Assembly (NCBI GenBank): GCA_910585345.1
Contig: CAJUDS010000004.1
Coordinates: 62,001 to 126,000, forward strand
Direction: 5' to 3'
Source: an uncultured Lachnospiraceae bacterium
GTDB taxonomy: Bacteria > Bacillota > Clostridia > Lachnospirales > Lachnospiraceae
Length of the DNA stretch: 64,000 nt
Part shown: piece after piece, positions 17,233 through 25,431 of the stretch
Position numbering within the stretch: position 1 is the stretch's first letter
Layout of the letters: each line of letters begins with the position of its first letter
Notes under the pieces: generated by a model
What the model was told of the DNA's origin: nothing
Databases searched by the model: none
The model's input: the letters and a program-made list of their open reading frames with translations, nothing else
Translations under genes and position numbers: made by a program

Positions 17233-18195
17233 CTATAAAGCCAGCAGTCCGATCAGGCAAAGGACTGCCGTCACAATTGCAAACACAGCCACCACACGCG
17301 TCTCCGACCATCCGCACAACTCAAAATGATGATGGATCGGCGCCATCTTAAAAATACGCTTTCCGCCGGTGGCTCTGAAATATGTGACCTGAATGATCAC
17401 CGACAGGACTTCCACCAGATAAATAAAGCCCACAATTACAATAAACAGCGGCATCTGCATCATATAAGCGCAGGAGGCTACAAAACCGCCCAGCGCCAGA
17501 GAGCCGGTGTCGCCCATAAACACCCTCGCCGGATACACATTGAACAGCAGAAATCCCAGCAGGGAACCTACCGCCGCGCACGTAACCGGGTCAATCCCGC
17601 TGCCTGTGCCAATGGCAACAACCGTAAAGAAGGTGGCAACCATAATGGTCACACTGCTTGCCAGACCGTCCAGGCCATCCGTAAAATTCGTTCCGTTCAC
17701 TGTGCCGATGACCACAAAAAACAGGACCGGAATATTCAGTATCCCAAAATCTATCGTCCTGCCCGGCAAAAAGGGAATTTTCATAGCCAGACTCACATCC
17801 GTATAATGTGTCAGATAGTAGGCAAAAACCGCCGTCACAACAATCTGCCCCGTCATTTTCTGCGCAGGCGTCAGTCCGAGGGAACGCTTCAGCACCACCT
17901 TGATATAATCGTCCAGAAAACCGATCAGACCGAATCCCAAAGTAAGGAAAAGTATGGGAATGATTTTCGGATAACTCCTGATATAAGGCAGAGAGGTCAG
18001 TACGATACTGCCTACAATCAGAATACCGCCCATAGTAGGGGTGCCGGATTTTTTCAGATGCGACTTGGGCCCTTCCTCCCTTTCCGTCTGGCCTACATGC
18101 AGCTTTTTCAAAAATGGGATTACGACCGGCCCGGCAAGTACACTGATCACAAATGCGATAATAACCGGTATTGCAACTGAACTATAAATTACCAT
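17233..18195 (-). CDS. mraY: Phospho-N-acetylmuramoyl-pentapeptide transferase
   Basis: 320 residues with about ten membrane helices. It joins UDP-MurNAc-pentapeptide to undecaprenyl phosphate to make lipid I. Diagnostic blocks: HLKKSGTPTMGG, GFLDDYIKV with the acidic pair, NGTNFTDGLDGLA, and near the C-terminus MAPIHHHFELCGWSE with the His triad. It lies between the SpoVD-like PBP and murD with short gaps. Confidence 0.97.
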   Translation of the reverse strand: MVIYSSVAIPVIIAFVISVLAGPVVIPFLKKLHVGQTEREEGPKSHLKKSGTPTMGGILIVGSIVLTSLPYIRSYPKIIPILFLTLGFGLIGFLDDYIKVVLKRSLGLTPAQKMTGQIVVTAVFAYYLTHYTDVSLAMKIPFLPGRTIDFGILNIPVLFFVVIGTVNGTNFTDGLDGLASSVTIMVATFFTVVAIGTGSGIDPVTCAAVGSLLGFLLFNVYPARVFMGDTGSLALGGFVASCAYMMQMPLFIVIVGFIYLVEVLSVIIQVTYFRATGGKRIFKMAPIHHHFELCGWSETRVVAVFAIVTAVLCLIGLLAL

Positions 18196-18237
18196 GCCCC
18201 TATTCCTTTCCTAACGCATCACTTGTATTCAAAAACA

Positions 18238-19971
18238 CTATTGTCTGTTATAATTCATCCCTTCCAGATAAGGAAGGATATTTTCAAAAAGCTGTCTGAC
18301 GACCGGAGCCGCAATCTGGCCGCCATAATAAGTACCCTGCGGATTGTTGATAATGGCGATCGCCATCACCTGTGGATCGTCCGCCGGCGCAAACCCAAGA
18401 AAAGAAGAGATGTATCTTCCGCTCCCTCTCGGCAGCGTCTGGCTGGTTGCGGTTTTCCCGCCTACCCGGTAGCCCTCTACTTTCCCGTTTCTTCCGCCGC
18501 CGTTCTCTACCACCTGTTCCAGCAGCATTTTCATCGTCTCTGACGTCTCGCTGCTGACAATGCCTTCCCTGACCGGATAGGAAAATTCCTTCACGCTCAC
18601 GCCGTTTCCATCCGATGCACGGATGCCGAAATGCGGCGTCACGCGCCTGCCTCCATTGACAAAAGACGCTGCCGTGGTCATAAGCTGGATCGGCGTAATT
18701 TGAAAAGACTGTCCAAATGAGATGGTGGCCAGCTCCACCATACCGATATTTTCTTTTTTATGCATAATCGTCCCCGCCTCGCCAGGCAGATCAATGCCTG
18801 TCTTATCCAGCAGTCCGAATTTTTTAAAATACGCATAGTATTGTTCACTGCCCAGGCGCATCCCCACCGTCACAAACACCGGATTACACGAATTCATGGT
18901 GGCATGGATAAAATCCTGGCTGCCGTGTCCGCCTACTTTATGGCAACGTATCTTTCTGTCCTCTACAATGATATACCCCGGACAACTGAACGTATCCGAC
19001 GGACGCACCACGCCTGCTTCCAGTCCCGCAGCGGCCGTCACCGTCTTAAAAGTCGAACCCGGTTCATACGTATCGTTGATGCAGCCGTTGCGCCACATGC
19101 GGTTCAGCGCATCCTGCTTCTGCGCCTCCGTTATGCCGGATGCAATGTCCGCGGGCAGCGTAAACGGTTCATTCAGATCAAATTCCGGTACATTGACCAT
19201 CGCCAGTATCTCTCCGTTCTGGGGATTCATCACAATGATAGAAACACTGTCCGCCTGTTTTGTTTCCATGGCCTGATAAGCAAGCTGCGTCGCATATTTC
19301 TGTATATTCATATCCATGGATATCGTCAGATCATTGCCGTCCTGCGGTTCTACACGGTCTTCTCCCGCTGCGTCCACTTCGATGCCTCTGGCATCCGTCA
19401 CCGTCAGTATGGTACCGGGCTGTCCTTGCAGCACGGCGTCATAGGCAACTTCCAGCCCGATAATGCCCTGATTATCTCCTCCTGTAAAACCCAGTACCTT
19501 GGATGCCAGCTCACCATAGGGATAATATCGCTTAAAATCTTCATCCACCTTGACGCCTGCCAGATTATACTCTCTGATGCGGTCGCCCGTCTCTTTTTCC
19601 ACATTGCTTTTGATCCTCTCAATGGCGGATACCTTCTCCACCCGTTTGCGCACGTACGCTTCCTCCAGGGAAAGTTCCCTGCAAAGCATCGCAATGACTG
19701 CTTCCTTGTCTTCCATCTGGCTGTGTATCACGGAAATCGTACATACCGTTTTATTATCCGCGAGCACCACGCCGTTCCTGTCCACAATCCGTCCTCTCGC
19801 CGCCTTAATGCTTCTCTCCCGTTCATGCAGTTTTTTTGCCTGCTCCCCGTAATACGCCGAACAGTTTATCATCAGATGAGAAAGACGCACGCCAAGCCCC
19901 AGAAAACAGAGAACGAAAATGATAAATGCCACAAATATTTTTTTGCGGTGAAATGTCTTATTTTTCTCCAC
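18238..19971 (-). CDS. Class B penicillin-binding protein, SpoVD/FtsI-like
   Basis: 577 residues. One membrane helix (VAFIIFVLCFLGLGVRL) precedes a dimerisation domain and a transpeptidase domain. The catalytic S-x-x-K lies in EPGSTFKTV, the second motif is S-C-N in ATMNSCNPV, and the third motif reads KTA (VGGKTATSQ) instead of the textbook KTG. No PASTA domain is present. The presence of a second class B PBP directly upstream suggests a division of labour between septal and sporulation (spore cortex) synthesis; which one serves which role cannot be decided from sequence. Confidence 0.88.
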   Translation of the reverse strand: MEKNKTFHRKKIFVAFIIFVLCFLGLGVRLSHLMINCSAYYGEQAKKLHERERSIKAARGRIVDRNGVVLADNKTVCTISVIHSQMEDKEAVIAMLCRELSLEEAYVRKRVEKVSAIERIKSNVEKETGDRIREYNLAGVKVDEDFKRYYPYGELASKVLGFTGGDNQGIIGLEVAYDAVLQGQPGTILTVTDARGIEVDAAGEDRVEPQDGNDLTISMDMNIQKYATQLAYQAMETKQADSVSIIVMNPQNGEILAMVNVPEFDLNEPFTLPADIASGITEAQKQDALNRMWRNGCINDTYEPGSTFKTVTAAAGLEAGVVRPSDTFSCPGYIIVEDRKIRCHKVGGHGSQDFIHATMNSCNPVFVTVGMRLGSEQYYAYFKKFGLLDKTGIDLPGEAGTIMHKKENIGMVELATISFGQSFQITPIQLMTTAASFVNGGRRVTPHFGIRASDGNGVSVKEFSYPVREGIVSSETSETMKMLLEQVVENGGGRNGKVEGYRVGGKTATSQTLPRGSGRYISSFLGFAPADDPQVMAIAIINNPQGTYYGGQIAAPVVRQLFENILPYLEGMNYNRQ

Positions 19972-19995
19972 ATGGACCCCTATCGCAGGATTTTA

Positions 19996-20041
19996 TACAA
20001 TTTATTATTCATGTTTTGATGTTATGACTGCATAAATTGTA
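19996..20041. repeat. 10-bp inverted repeat between the two PBP genes
   Basis: tacaatttat (19996-20005) and ataaattgta (20032-20041) are a perfect inverted repeat 26 bp apart in the 76-bp gap between the PBP genes. It could be an operator or a weak RNA stem; no clear promoter overlaps it. Confidence 0.4.
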
Positions 20042-20047
20042 CCTGTG

Positions 20048-22273
20048 TCAGTCCATAAAAGAACTGCCGTCTATTGACTGCCCTGTGGCCGGGTCGATTA
20101 AAACGCCCGTTTCCGGCTCGATCAGAAATCCTGTCTCGGGATCTGTTTCATACTGCGAGATTTTCTCTCTCCATTCCTTCTGTTCCTCTGTCAGCTCTTC
20201 CGGCGGCTCTTCTTCTCCGCCCTGTATATCCAGTTCTTCCGGATCCTGCGCCTCTGCACCCGCGCCTCCCGGGTTCTGTCCGGCCTCGCCCTCTGTCGGC
20301 TCTCCCTCGCCCTCCTCGCCTTCTTCCTCTTCCAGGCCCGGGATGCGTACAGCCAGCCCGCTTTCACGCAGGTCTGTTGTCTCGTCTTCCGTTAATTCTT
20401 CTGTCATAAAATAATTTAAATAAGGAAGCACTTCCGTCAGCACATTTTTTACGATACCCGTCGCAAACTTGGCATCGTCCTGTTTAAATGCATTGGGTCT
20501 GTCCACAACGACATAAATAGCGATCTCCGGATGATCCGCCGGCGCATACCCCATAAAGGAGACGACATAGTTTTTCTTCGTACGGGGCGACATCTCCGCC
20601 GTACCCGTCTTACCGCCAATCGCATATCCGGCGGGCCTTGCCGTCTTTCCTGTTCCGTCCGTCACCACGCCATTGCAGTAGTCGACTATCTTTTCGGATG
20701 TGCTCGCAGAAACGGTCTGCTTTAAAAGACGCGGTTCAATATTCCGGATGGTCGTCCCGTCCGAACTGACAATCCTGCTTACCATATGCGGTTCATAATA
20801 ATAACCGCCGTTCACCAGAGAGCAGAATCCTGCGATCATCTGGATCATTGTCACGTTAAATCCCTGGCCAAAGGTGGATGTGGCAAGTTCGGCCTCCCCC
20901 ATGTTGGAGGTATTGTATACAAGGCCTGCCGTTCTGGCCTCCCCGGCCAGATCAATATTGGTTTTTAACCCCCAGTTGTATAATTCCTGAAAGGTCAGAA
21001 AATCGTCTTTCCCGATGGCGTCTCCCATCTGCATCAGCGCCACATTACAGGAAATCTCAATTGCCCGTTTTACTGACACCACATCGTCTCCCAGCCGGTT
21101 ATGGCAATGGATCTCATGCCCGCCCTTCCAGAGAGAACCCCCGCAGAAATACTCTTCATTTCCCGTCAATTTTCCACATTCCAGCCCTGTTGCCACCGTA
21201 AAGGGCTTGGCCACGGAACCGGGCTCATACGTGCTGGTAATACAGTAATTTTTCCAAAGCGCGTTCAGGTTGGCATACAACGTCTCATCATCCATTGTAT
21301 TCAACATTGCCTGCGTGATGACTTCTTCCGTCTCTTTGCCGTCCTTGTCCACTTTTACCGTACCGATCAGCGGCTGGGGATTATAAATGTCATTGAGATC
21401 ATAATTGGGATAACTGGCCATAGCAAGAATTTCACCACTGTTTGCCTTCATCACAATGCAGCCGATGTTATAAGCGCCGTTTCCCTCCCTGTAGGCGTCT
21501 TTGTTTTCCTCATTGAACTGTTTCAAATATTTTTCCACAATACTCTGTATGTTGGAATCTATCGTCGTCACAATGGTATTGCCGTCGATCGCCGCTTTGG
21601 TCGTACGTTCCAGCGTAGAATCATCATTAAGATACCCATATTCTCTGCCGTTAATTCCATTGAGGGTGTCATTATAATATTCTTCGAGACCATATGTGCC
21701 GGTGTTATCTTTCCCCGTAAAGCCGATCATGTCACAGCCAAGGCTGCCGCCCGGATATTTTCTTTCGTACTCCTCTTCAAACCAGATCCCTTTAATATTG
21801 GGATTATTTTCCGCATCCGTCTGCAGCTCCACAAAAGGACTAATCTCATCATACGTCAGCCTTCTTGCCAGCACATAATAATGAGAATTGGGATTGTCCG
21901 TAATATATGCGCGGATCTGACTGGCATCCATATCAAGTTGGAAGCACTGGCTCAGCGCCTGCACAGTGGCGTCTATATATTCCTCCTTATCATCCACCAG
22001 ATCGGCATCCAGTATGACATTGTATACTTTTTCACTGACTGCCAGCTTCGTTCCTTTGCAGTCTACAATATCGCCCCTTTTATACGGAATGACAGTGCTG
22101 TCATATCTCTGCTGCGACAGCACCTGCCGCTTATAACGCTCCCCATTGTCCCTGTTGATCAGGATCAGTCTCACACTTAACCCGATGAAAGCTGACAGTA
22201 CAAGTAAAAACAGTACTACCAGCTTCTTCTGCATTTTCATTGTAAATTTATGATTCTGTATTGTTCTTTCCAC
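20048..22273 (-). CDS. Class B penicillin-binding protein, PBP2B/FtsI-like, with acidic repeat tail
   Basis: 741 residues. A membrane helix (KLVVLFLLVLSAFIGLSVRL) is followed by the dimerisation domain and a transpeptidase domain with S-x-x-K in EPGSVAKPF, S-C-N in EISCNVAL and KTGT in GGKTGTAEMS. After the domain, from about residue 630, the chain turns into an acidic Glu/Gly/Pro stretch (about 636-700) and ends in three tandem octapeptides of the type [DE]P[EA]TGxxI at 711-734. Such a tail is not part of the family. It probably makes septal cross-links with FtsW. Cotranscribed with ftsL just upstream (17-bp gap). Confidence 0.92.
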   Translation of the reverse strand: MERTIQNHKFTMKMQKKLVVLFLLVLSAFIGLSVRLILINRDNGERYKRQVLSQQRYDSTVIPYKRGDIVDCKGTKLAVSEKVYNVILDADLVDDKEEYIDATVQALSQCFQLDMDASQIRAYITDNPNSHYYVLARRLTYDEISPFVELQTDAENNPNIKGIWFEEEYERKYPGGSLGCDMIGFTGKDNTGTYGLEEYYNDTLNGINGREYGYLNDDSTLERTTKAAIDGNTIVTTIDSNIQSIVEKYLKQFNEENKDAYREGNGAYNIGCIVMKANSGEILAMASYPNYDLNDIYNPQPLIGTVKVDKDGKETEEVITQAMLNTMDDETLYANLNALWKNYCITSTYEPGSVAKPFTVATGLECGKLTGNEEYFCGGSLWKGGHEIHCHNRLGDDVVSVKRAIEISCNVALMQMGDAIGKDDFLTFQELYNWGLKTNIDLAGEARTAGLVYNTSNMGEAELATSTFGQGFNVTMIQMIAGFCSLVNGGYYYEPHMVSRIVSSDGTTIRNIEPRLLKQTVSASTSEKIVDYCNGVVTDGTGKTARPAGYAIGGKTGTAEMSPRTKKNYVVSFMGYAPADHPEIAIYVVVDRPNAFKQDDAKFATGIVKNVLTEVLPYLNYFMTEELTEDETTDLRESGLAVRIPGLEEEEGEEGEGEPTEGEAGQNPGGAGAEAQDPEELDIQGGEEEPPEELTEEQKEWREKISQYETDPETGFLIEPETGVLIDPATGQSIDGSSFMD

Positions 22274-22289
22274 GAAAACACCTGCTATC

Positions 22290-22793
22290 TCAATCCGGAA
22301 TATCTGCTATCTGCCTTACATAATCGCTTCCTTCCGAGGAATATTCCACAACCTGTCCTTCTCCCGCATAGGTCATGCCCAGTTCCTCAATGGCGATCTT
22401 CTTGATTTCCTCCAGATTCACACTGCTTTCAATACGGCTGTACTCTTCATCATTGGACAGCTTCAGCGCATTCAGCTCACTCTCCAGCGCCGCTATATGG
22501 CTGATGCTGTTTGTAATATCCGACTGCAGCCGGATATAACTGATCAGTATCATGCTGGAAACGACCATTGCAAATGCCAGGAACAGTACATAGGCGGGGT
22601 TCATAAACATCGCTTTTTCTCTGTTTTTCCTGGCCGCATGAGAGCGGACCTTTTTCGGTTTCTTGCGTATCTCTTCTCTTACATCAAGCTGTCTTGCCGT
22701 ATTTCCGTATACATACAATTGATTTCCCGTCCGAACCGCGCCCGCAGCGTTTGCGCGGTTCACACCGGTTCTGCCATGTTTTCTTACGGCCAT
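22290..22793 (-). CDS. ftsL: Cell division protein FtsL
   Basis: 167 residues from ATG 22791-22793; an in-frame TTG six codons earlier lies inside rsmH, and the GAGGAG site in between supports the ATG. A long basic cytoplasmic region (residues 1-60) precedes one membrane helix (YVLFLAFAMVVSSMILISYI) and a short outside coiled coil (SHIAALESELNALKLSNDEE), then a conserved-type IAIEELGMTYA end. This is the FtsL/DivIC layout. It sits one base after the rsmH stop. Confidence 0.85.
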   Translation of the reverse strand: MAVRKHGRTGVNRANAAGAVRTGNQLYVYGNTARQLDVREEIRKKPKKVRSHAARKNREKAMFMNPAYVLFLAFAMVVSSMILISYIRLQSDITNSISHIAALESELNALKLSNDEEYSRIESSVNLEEIKKIAIEELGMTYAGEGQVVEYSSEGSDYVRQIADIPD

Positions 22794-22794
22794 T

Positions 22795-23733
22795 CTAACT
22801 CCTCTTTTCAAATACCCTTAATTTGGCGCTCTTCGCCCTTTTATTTTCTTCTGTTTCCTCCCCGGCAGGCAGTATCGGTTTTCTTGTAATGACTTTTCCT
22901 TTCGATTTGTTTCCGCATACACAGACCGGAAACTCCGGCGGACAGGTACATGGATTTTCATTTCTGCGGAACGCGGATTTCACAATCCGGTCTTCCAGCG
23001 AATGGAACGTAATCACGCACAGTCTTCCGCCCGGCTCCAGCAGGTTGATTATCTCATCAAGAGAATCCTGCAATACTTCCAATTCCCTGTTGCAGGCAAT
23101 CCTGATAGCCTGAAACGTCCTTTTGGACGGATGCCCGCCCACGGCGCGCGCCCTGGCAGGAATCGCGGCTTTGATGATCTCATTTAACTGTCCGGTCGTC
23201 CTGACGGGTTCTTTCTCTCTCGCCAAAACGATATGTCTGGCAATGTTCCGTGCAAATTTTTCCTCTCCATACTCTCTGATCACACGGGACAGCTCCTGCA
23301 GCGGCCATGTATTGACAATTTCTTCAGCTGTCAGCGACTGTCTTCTGTCCATGCGCATATCAAGCGCCGTATCATACTGATAAGAAAATCCTCTTTCCAG
23401 CGTATCCAACTGATAAGAAGAAACGCCCAGATCCAGTAAAATGCCGTTAACATGACAGATCCCCAGCTCCTGCAGCGCCTGTGCCATATCCCTGTAATTG
23501 CTCCTGACCAGTACTACCCGGCCGCCAAACGGTGCGAGTCTCTCCCCCGCCGCCCGGATCGCCGCATCATCCTGATCGATGCCAATCAGCCTGCCTCTGT
23601 CTGACAGCCTGTCCGCGATATGGAAACTATGTCCGCCGCCGCCAACCGTCCCGTCTACATAAATTCCATCCGGCTTTATGTTCAGATGTTCAATTGTCTC
23701 CTGTAGCATAACAGGCTGGTGTCTGAATTCCAT
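22795..23733 (-). CDS. rsmH: 16S rRNA (cytosine1402-N4)-methyltransferase
   Basis: 312 residues. It methylates C1402 of 16S rRNA with SAM. Blocks: HQPVMLQETIEHL at the start, the SAM loop DGTVGGGGHS near residue 27, GILLDLGVSSYQLD near 100, HPSKRTFQAIRI near 215, and LCVITFHSLEDRIVK near 255. A CxC/CVCG stretch near the C-terminus is typical of clostridial members. Second gene of the mraZ operon. Confidence 0.97.
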   Translation of the reverse strand: MEFRHQPVMLQETIEHLNIKPDGIYVDGTVGGGGHSFHIADRLSDRGRLIGIDQDDAAIRAAGERLAPFGGRVVLVRSNYRDMAQALQELGICHVNGILLDLGVSSYQLDTLERGFSYQYDTALDMRMDRRQSLTAEEIVNTWPLQELSRVIREYGEEKFARNIARHIVLAREKEPVRTTGQLNEIIKAAIPARARAVGGHPSKRTFQAIRIACNRELEVLQDSLDEIINLLEPGGRLCVITFHSLEDRIVKSAFRRNENPCTCPPEFPVCVCGNKSKGKVITRKPILPAGEETEENKRAKSAKLRVFEKRS

Positions 23734-23777
23734 CTGCCTTCCTCTGCATCTCCATACTGCAATACTGTCTTAACAAC

Positions 23778-24209
23778 TTAAATACCAAGTCCCAGGTCTG
23801 CCATATGCTCCGCAATGCTGTCCATATCTTCAAAAGAATTTGTACTTTCCCATCTTTCTCTGCTCCAGATCTCAATCCTGCTTCCCACACCGATCAACAT
23901 TACGTCCTTTGCCAGTGCAGCAAAATCCCGTAGAGAACCCGGCAGTAATATTCTTCCCTGCTTGTCCACCTCCACGCTGGCGGCTCCCGCCAGAAAGAAG
24001 CGGACAAACGCTCTTGCATCTTTATTGGTAATCGGCAGTGATTTCAGTTTTTCTTCAAATGCAGCCCACTCATTGTTATCGTACACAAATAAGCACCCGT
24101 CCAAACCCTTCGTCACCACGAACTCGTCGCCCAGCGTCTCACGGAATTTGGAAGGTACAATCACTCTGCCTTTTGCATCGATCGTGTGGTTGTATTCTCC
24201 CATAAACAT
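23778..24209 (-). CDS. mraZ: Transcriptional regulator MraZ
   Basis: 143 residues from ATG 24207-24209, giving the family start MFMGEYNHTIDAKGRVIVPSKFRE; an upstream frame adds ten residues not found in the family. Two AbrB-like halves are visible, each with the DxxGR pattern (DAKGR and DKQGR). MraZ forms a ring that binds repeated boxes in its own promoter and represses the dcw operon. Those boxes are visible upstream. Confidence 0.96.
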   Translation of the reverse strand: MFMGEYNHTIDAKGRVIVPSKFRETLGDEFVVTKGLDGCLFVYDNNEWAAFEEKLKSLPITNKDARAFVRFFLAGAASVEVDKQGRILLPGSLRDFAALAKDVMLIGVGSRIEIWSRERWESTNSFEDMDSIAEHMADLGLGI

Positions 24210-24285
24210 ACTGTTCACCTGCCAAAAGCGGTCTGCCACAGAAAGCGGTTTGTCTGACTCATGATCCTGAAATGGGATTTTGATA

Positions 24286-24319
24286 CCACTTTAAGCCACT
24301 TTACTCCACTTCCCACCAC
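24286..24319 (-). promoter_or_regulatory. MraZ operator: four 10-bp-spaced boxes
   Basis: On the plus strand CCAC occurs at 24286, 24296, 24306 and 24316, an exact 10-bp period; on the minus strand these are GTGG repeats, three of them preceded by AA. This matches the known MraZ box style of helically phased GTGG/TGGG repeats. They lie between the promoter and the mraZ start. Confidence 0.85.
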
Positions 24320-24328
24320 TGTATGTAC

Positions 24329-24357
24329 ATTTTAGCCTAGTTTTTTATGGATGACAA
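24329..24357 (-). promoter_or_regulatory. Sigma-A promoter of the mraZ/dcw operon
   Basis: On the minus strand TTGTCA (24352-24357), 17-bp spacer, TAAAAT (24329-24334), directly upstream of the MraZ boxes. Confidence 0.75.
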
Positions 24358-24546
24358 GAGGAACTTATGTTTTCTTCTCGACAAACGCATACAGGAACAT
24401 TTTATGAATATTCAAAATCCGGCTTTGCCGGCCACTGCCAGGCAGCCTGAAAAAAGGATGCCTGGCGGTTAAATTTCCCTTTCAACAAAATCTTTCCTAT
24501 GAAGTCAAATGGATGCTCCGCATCTGCCTGACCCATAGCCCGTGGG
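24358..24546. other. Intergenic stretch upstream of the dcw promoter
   Basis: No gene is seen in this stretch. It holds one hairpin with arms gccaggca (24437-24444) and tgcctggc (24459-24466), plus A/T-rich sequence. The hairpin has no clear U run on either strand. Confidence 0.5.
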
Positions 24547-24574
24547 AATAAAAAGCCCCGGCTTTCGCCGGGGC
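24547..24574 (-). terminator. Intrinsic terminator ending the polysaccharide region
   Basis: gccccgg (24555-24561) pairs with ccggggc (24568-24574), and the minus-strand transcript ends in a U-rich stretch (24547-24554). It follows the Ser-rich protein gene. Confidence 0.9.
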
Positions 24575-24651
24575 CTTCTCTGAAACCACATCCAGTTTTT
24601 TACATGTAAAAAAATTGATCAATTACTTCTGATTCCCTGTTGCGCAAACGC

Positions 24652-25299
24652 CTATGCCGCCGGTACTGCAGGTACGGCTACAACGGCTACCTGGCACACC
24701 GCCGGCAGCGTCACCGCTACTGTGCCGTCAGGAAATACCGCAGGCACCACAATCGTCAGGTTCCCAAATGCATCCAATACAAGCAGCGCGCTGCCTGCCG
24801 GAATCGAGCCTGCGGAAAATGCCGTCGTCACCACTGCAGACGGGTCGGCGCCTGCTACGCCATAAGAAAAAGCGTCTGTCACTGCCACGCCGAATGCAGG
24901 CGCTACGGATGCAAACGCAGCCGTTATCTCAGACGGCTGCTCCCCAACCGTAACCGTTGCCGCAACACTCTGCCCCGCCGCATTGACAACCGTCTGTGCG
25001 GGCTGATACTTCGCCGTCACTGCCGCGCCGACTGCTGTCTGCGCGGAAGCTGCAGAACTGCCGGCCGATTTGGAAGCAGTTGCAGCAGAAGCCGTAGTGC
25101 TGGAAGAGCCGCCGGAACTGTGACTCTTTGATTTACTTTTGCTCTTTGAACTGCTCGTGCTGCTGGAACTGCTCGTGCTGCTGGAACTGCTCGTCGCCGT
25201 GTTGTTGTTTTTGCTCGGGCTTTCCGCTGCAAGCGCCGTCATCGACATCGACGCGGCCATCACAACTGCCAAAGCAGTCACCAAATATTTTTTCATCAT
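24652..25299 (-). CDS. Secreted Ser/Ala/Val-rich low-complexity protein
   Basis: 215 residues. A clear signal peptide (KKYLVTALAVVMAASMSMTALA-AES) is followed by a Ser/Lys/Thr-rich stretch (residues about 28-85) and then an Ala/Val-rich domain with little charge, containing repeated GVAV/TVAV type segments and one Cys near the end. An AGGAGG site stands before two adjacent ATGs. No family is recognised. The Ser-rich part resembles a wall-spanning linker, so surface display is plausible, but there is no LPxTG anchor. It follows the LytR-CpsA-Psr gene by 132 bp. Confidence 0.7.
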   Translation of the reverse strand: MMKKYLVTALAVVMAASMSMTALAAESPSKNNNTATSSSSSTSSSSSTSSSKSKSKSKSHSSGGSSSTTASAATASKSAGSSAASAQTAVGAAVTAKYQPAQTVVNAAGQSVAATVTVGEQPSEITAAFASVAPAFGVAVTDAFSYGVAGADPSAVVTTAFSAGSIPAGSALLVLDAFGNLTIVVPAVFPDGTVAVTLPAVCQVAVVAVPAVPAA

Positions 25300-25431
25300 T
25301 TATTCCTCCTGTCCTTATTCTGTATGGTTAATGTGGTTTCTCTATATCAACCCCTTAGGGGTTAATAACGCATTCCTGGATGCCGCGTTTGGTCCGCATA
25401 AAAATTTCTGCGGCTGACACAGCATCATTTT

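Noticed and set aside
19972..20047. Sigma-E promoter before the SpoVD-like PBP
   Set aside because: A GTCATAAC -35-like element and a TATAAAAT -10-like element occur but are 23 bp apart, too far for sigma-E.
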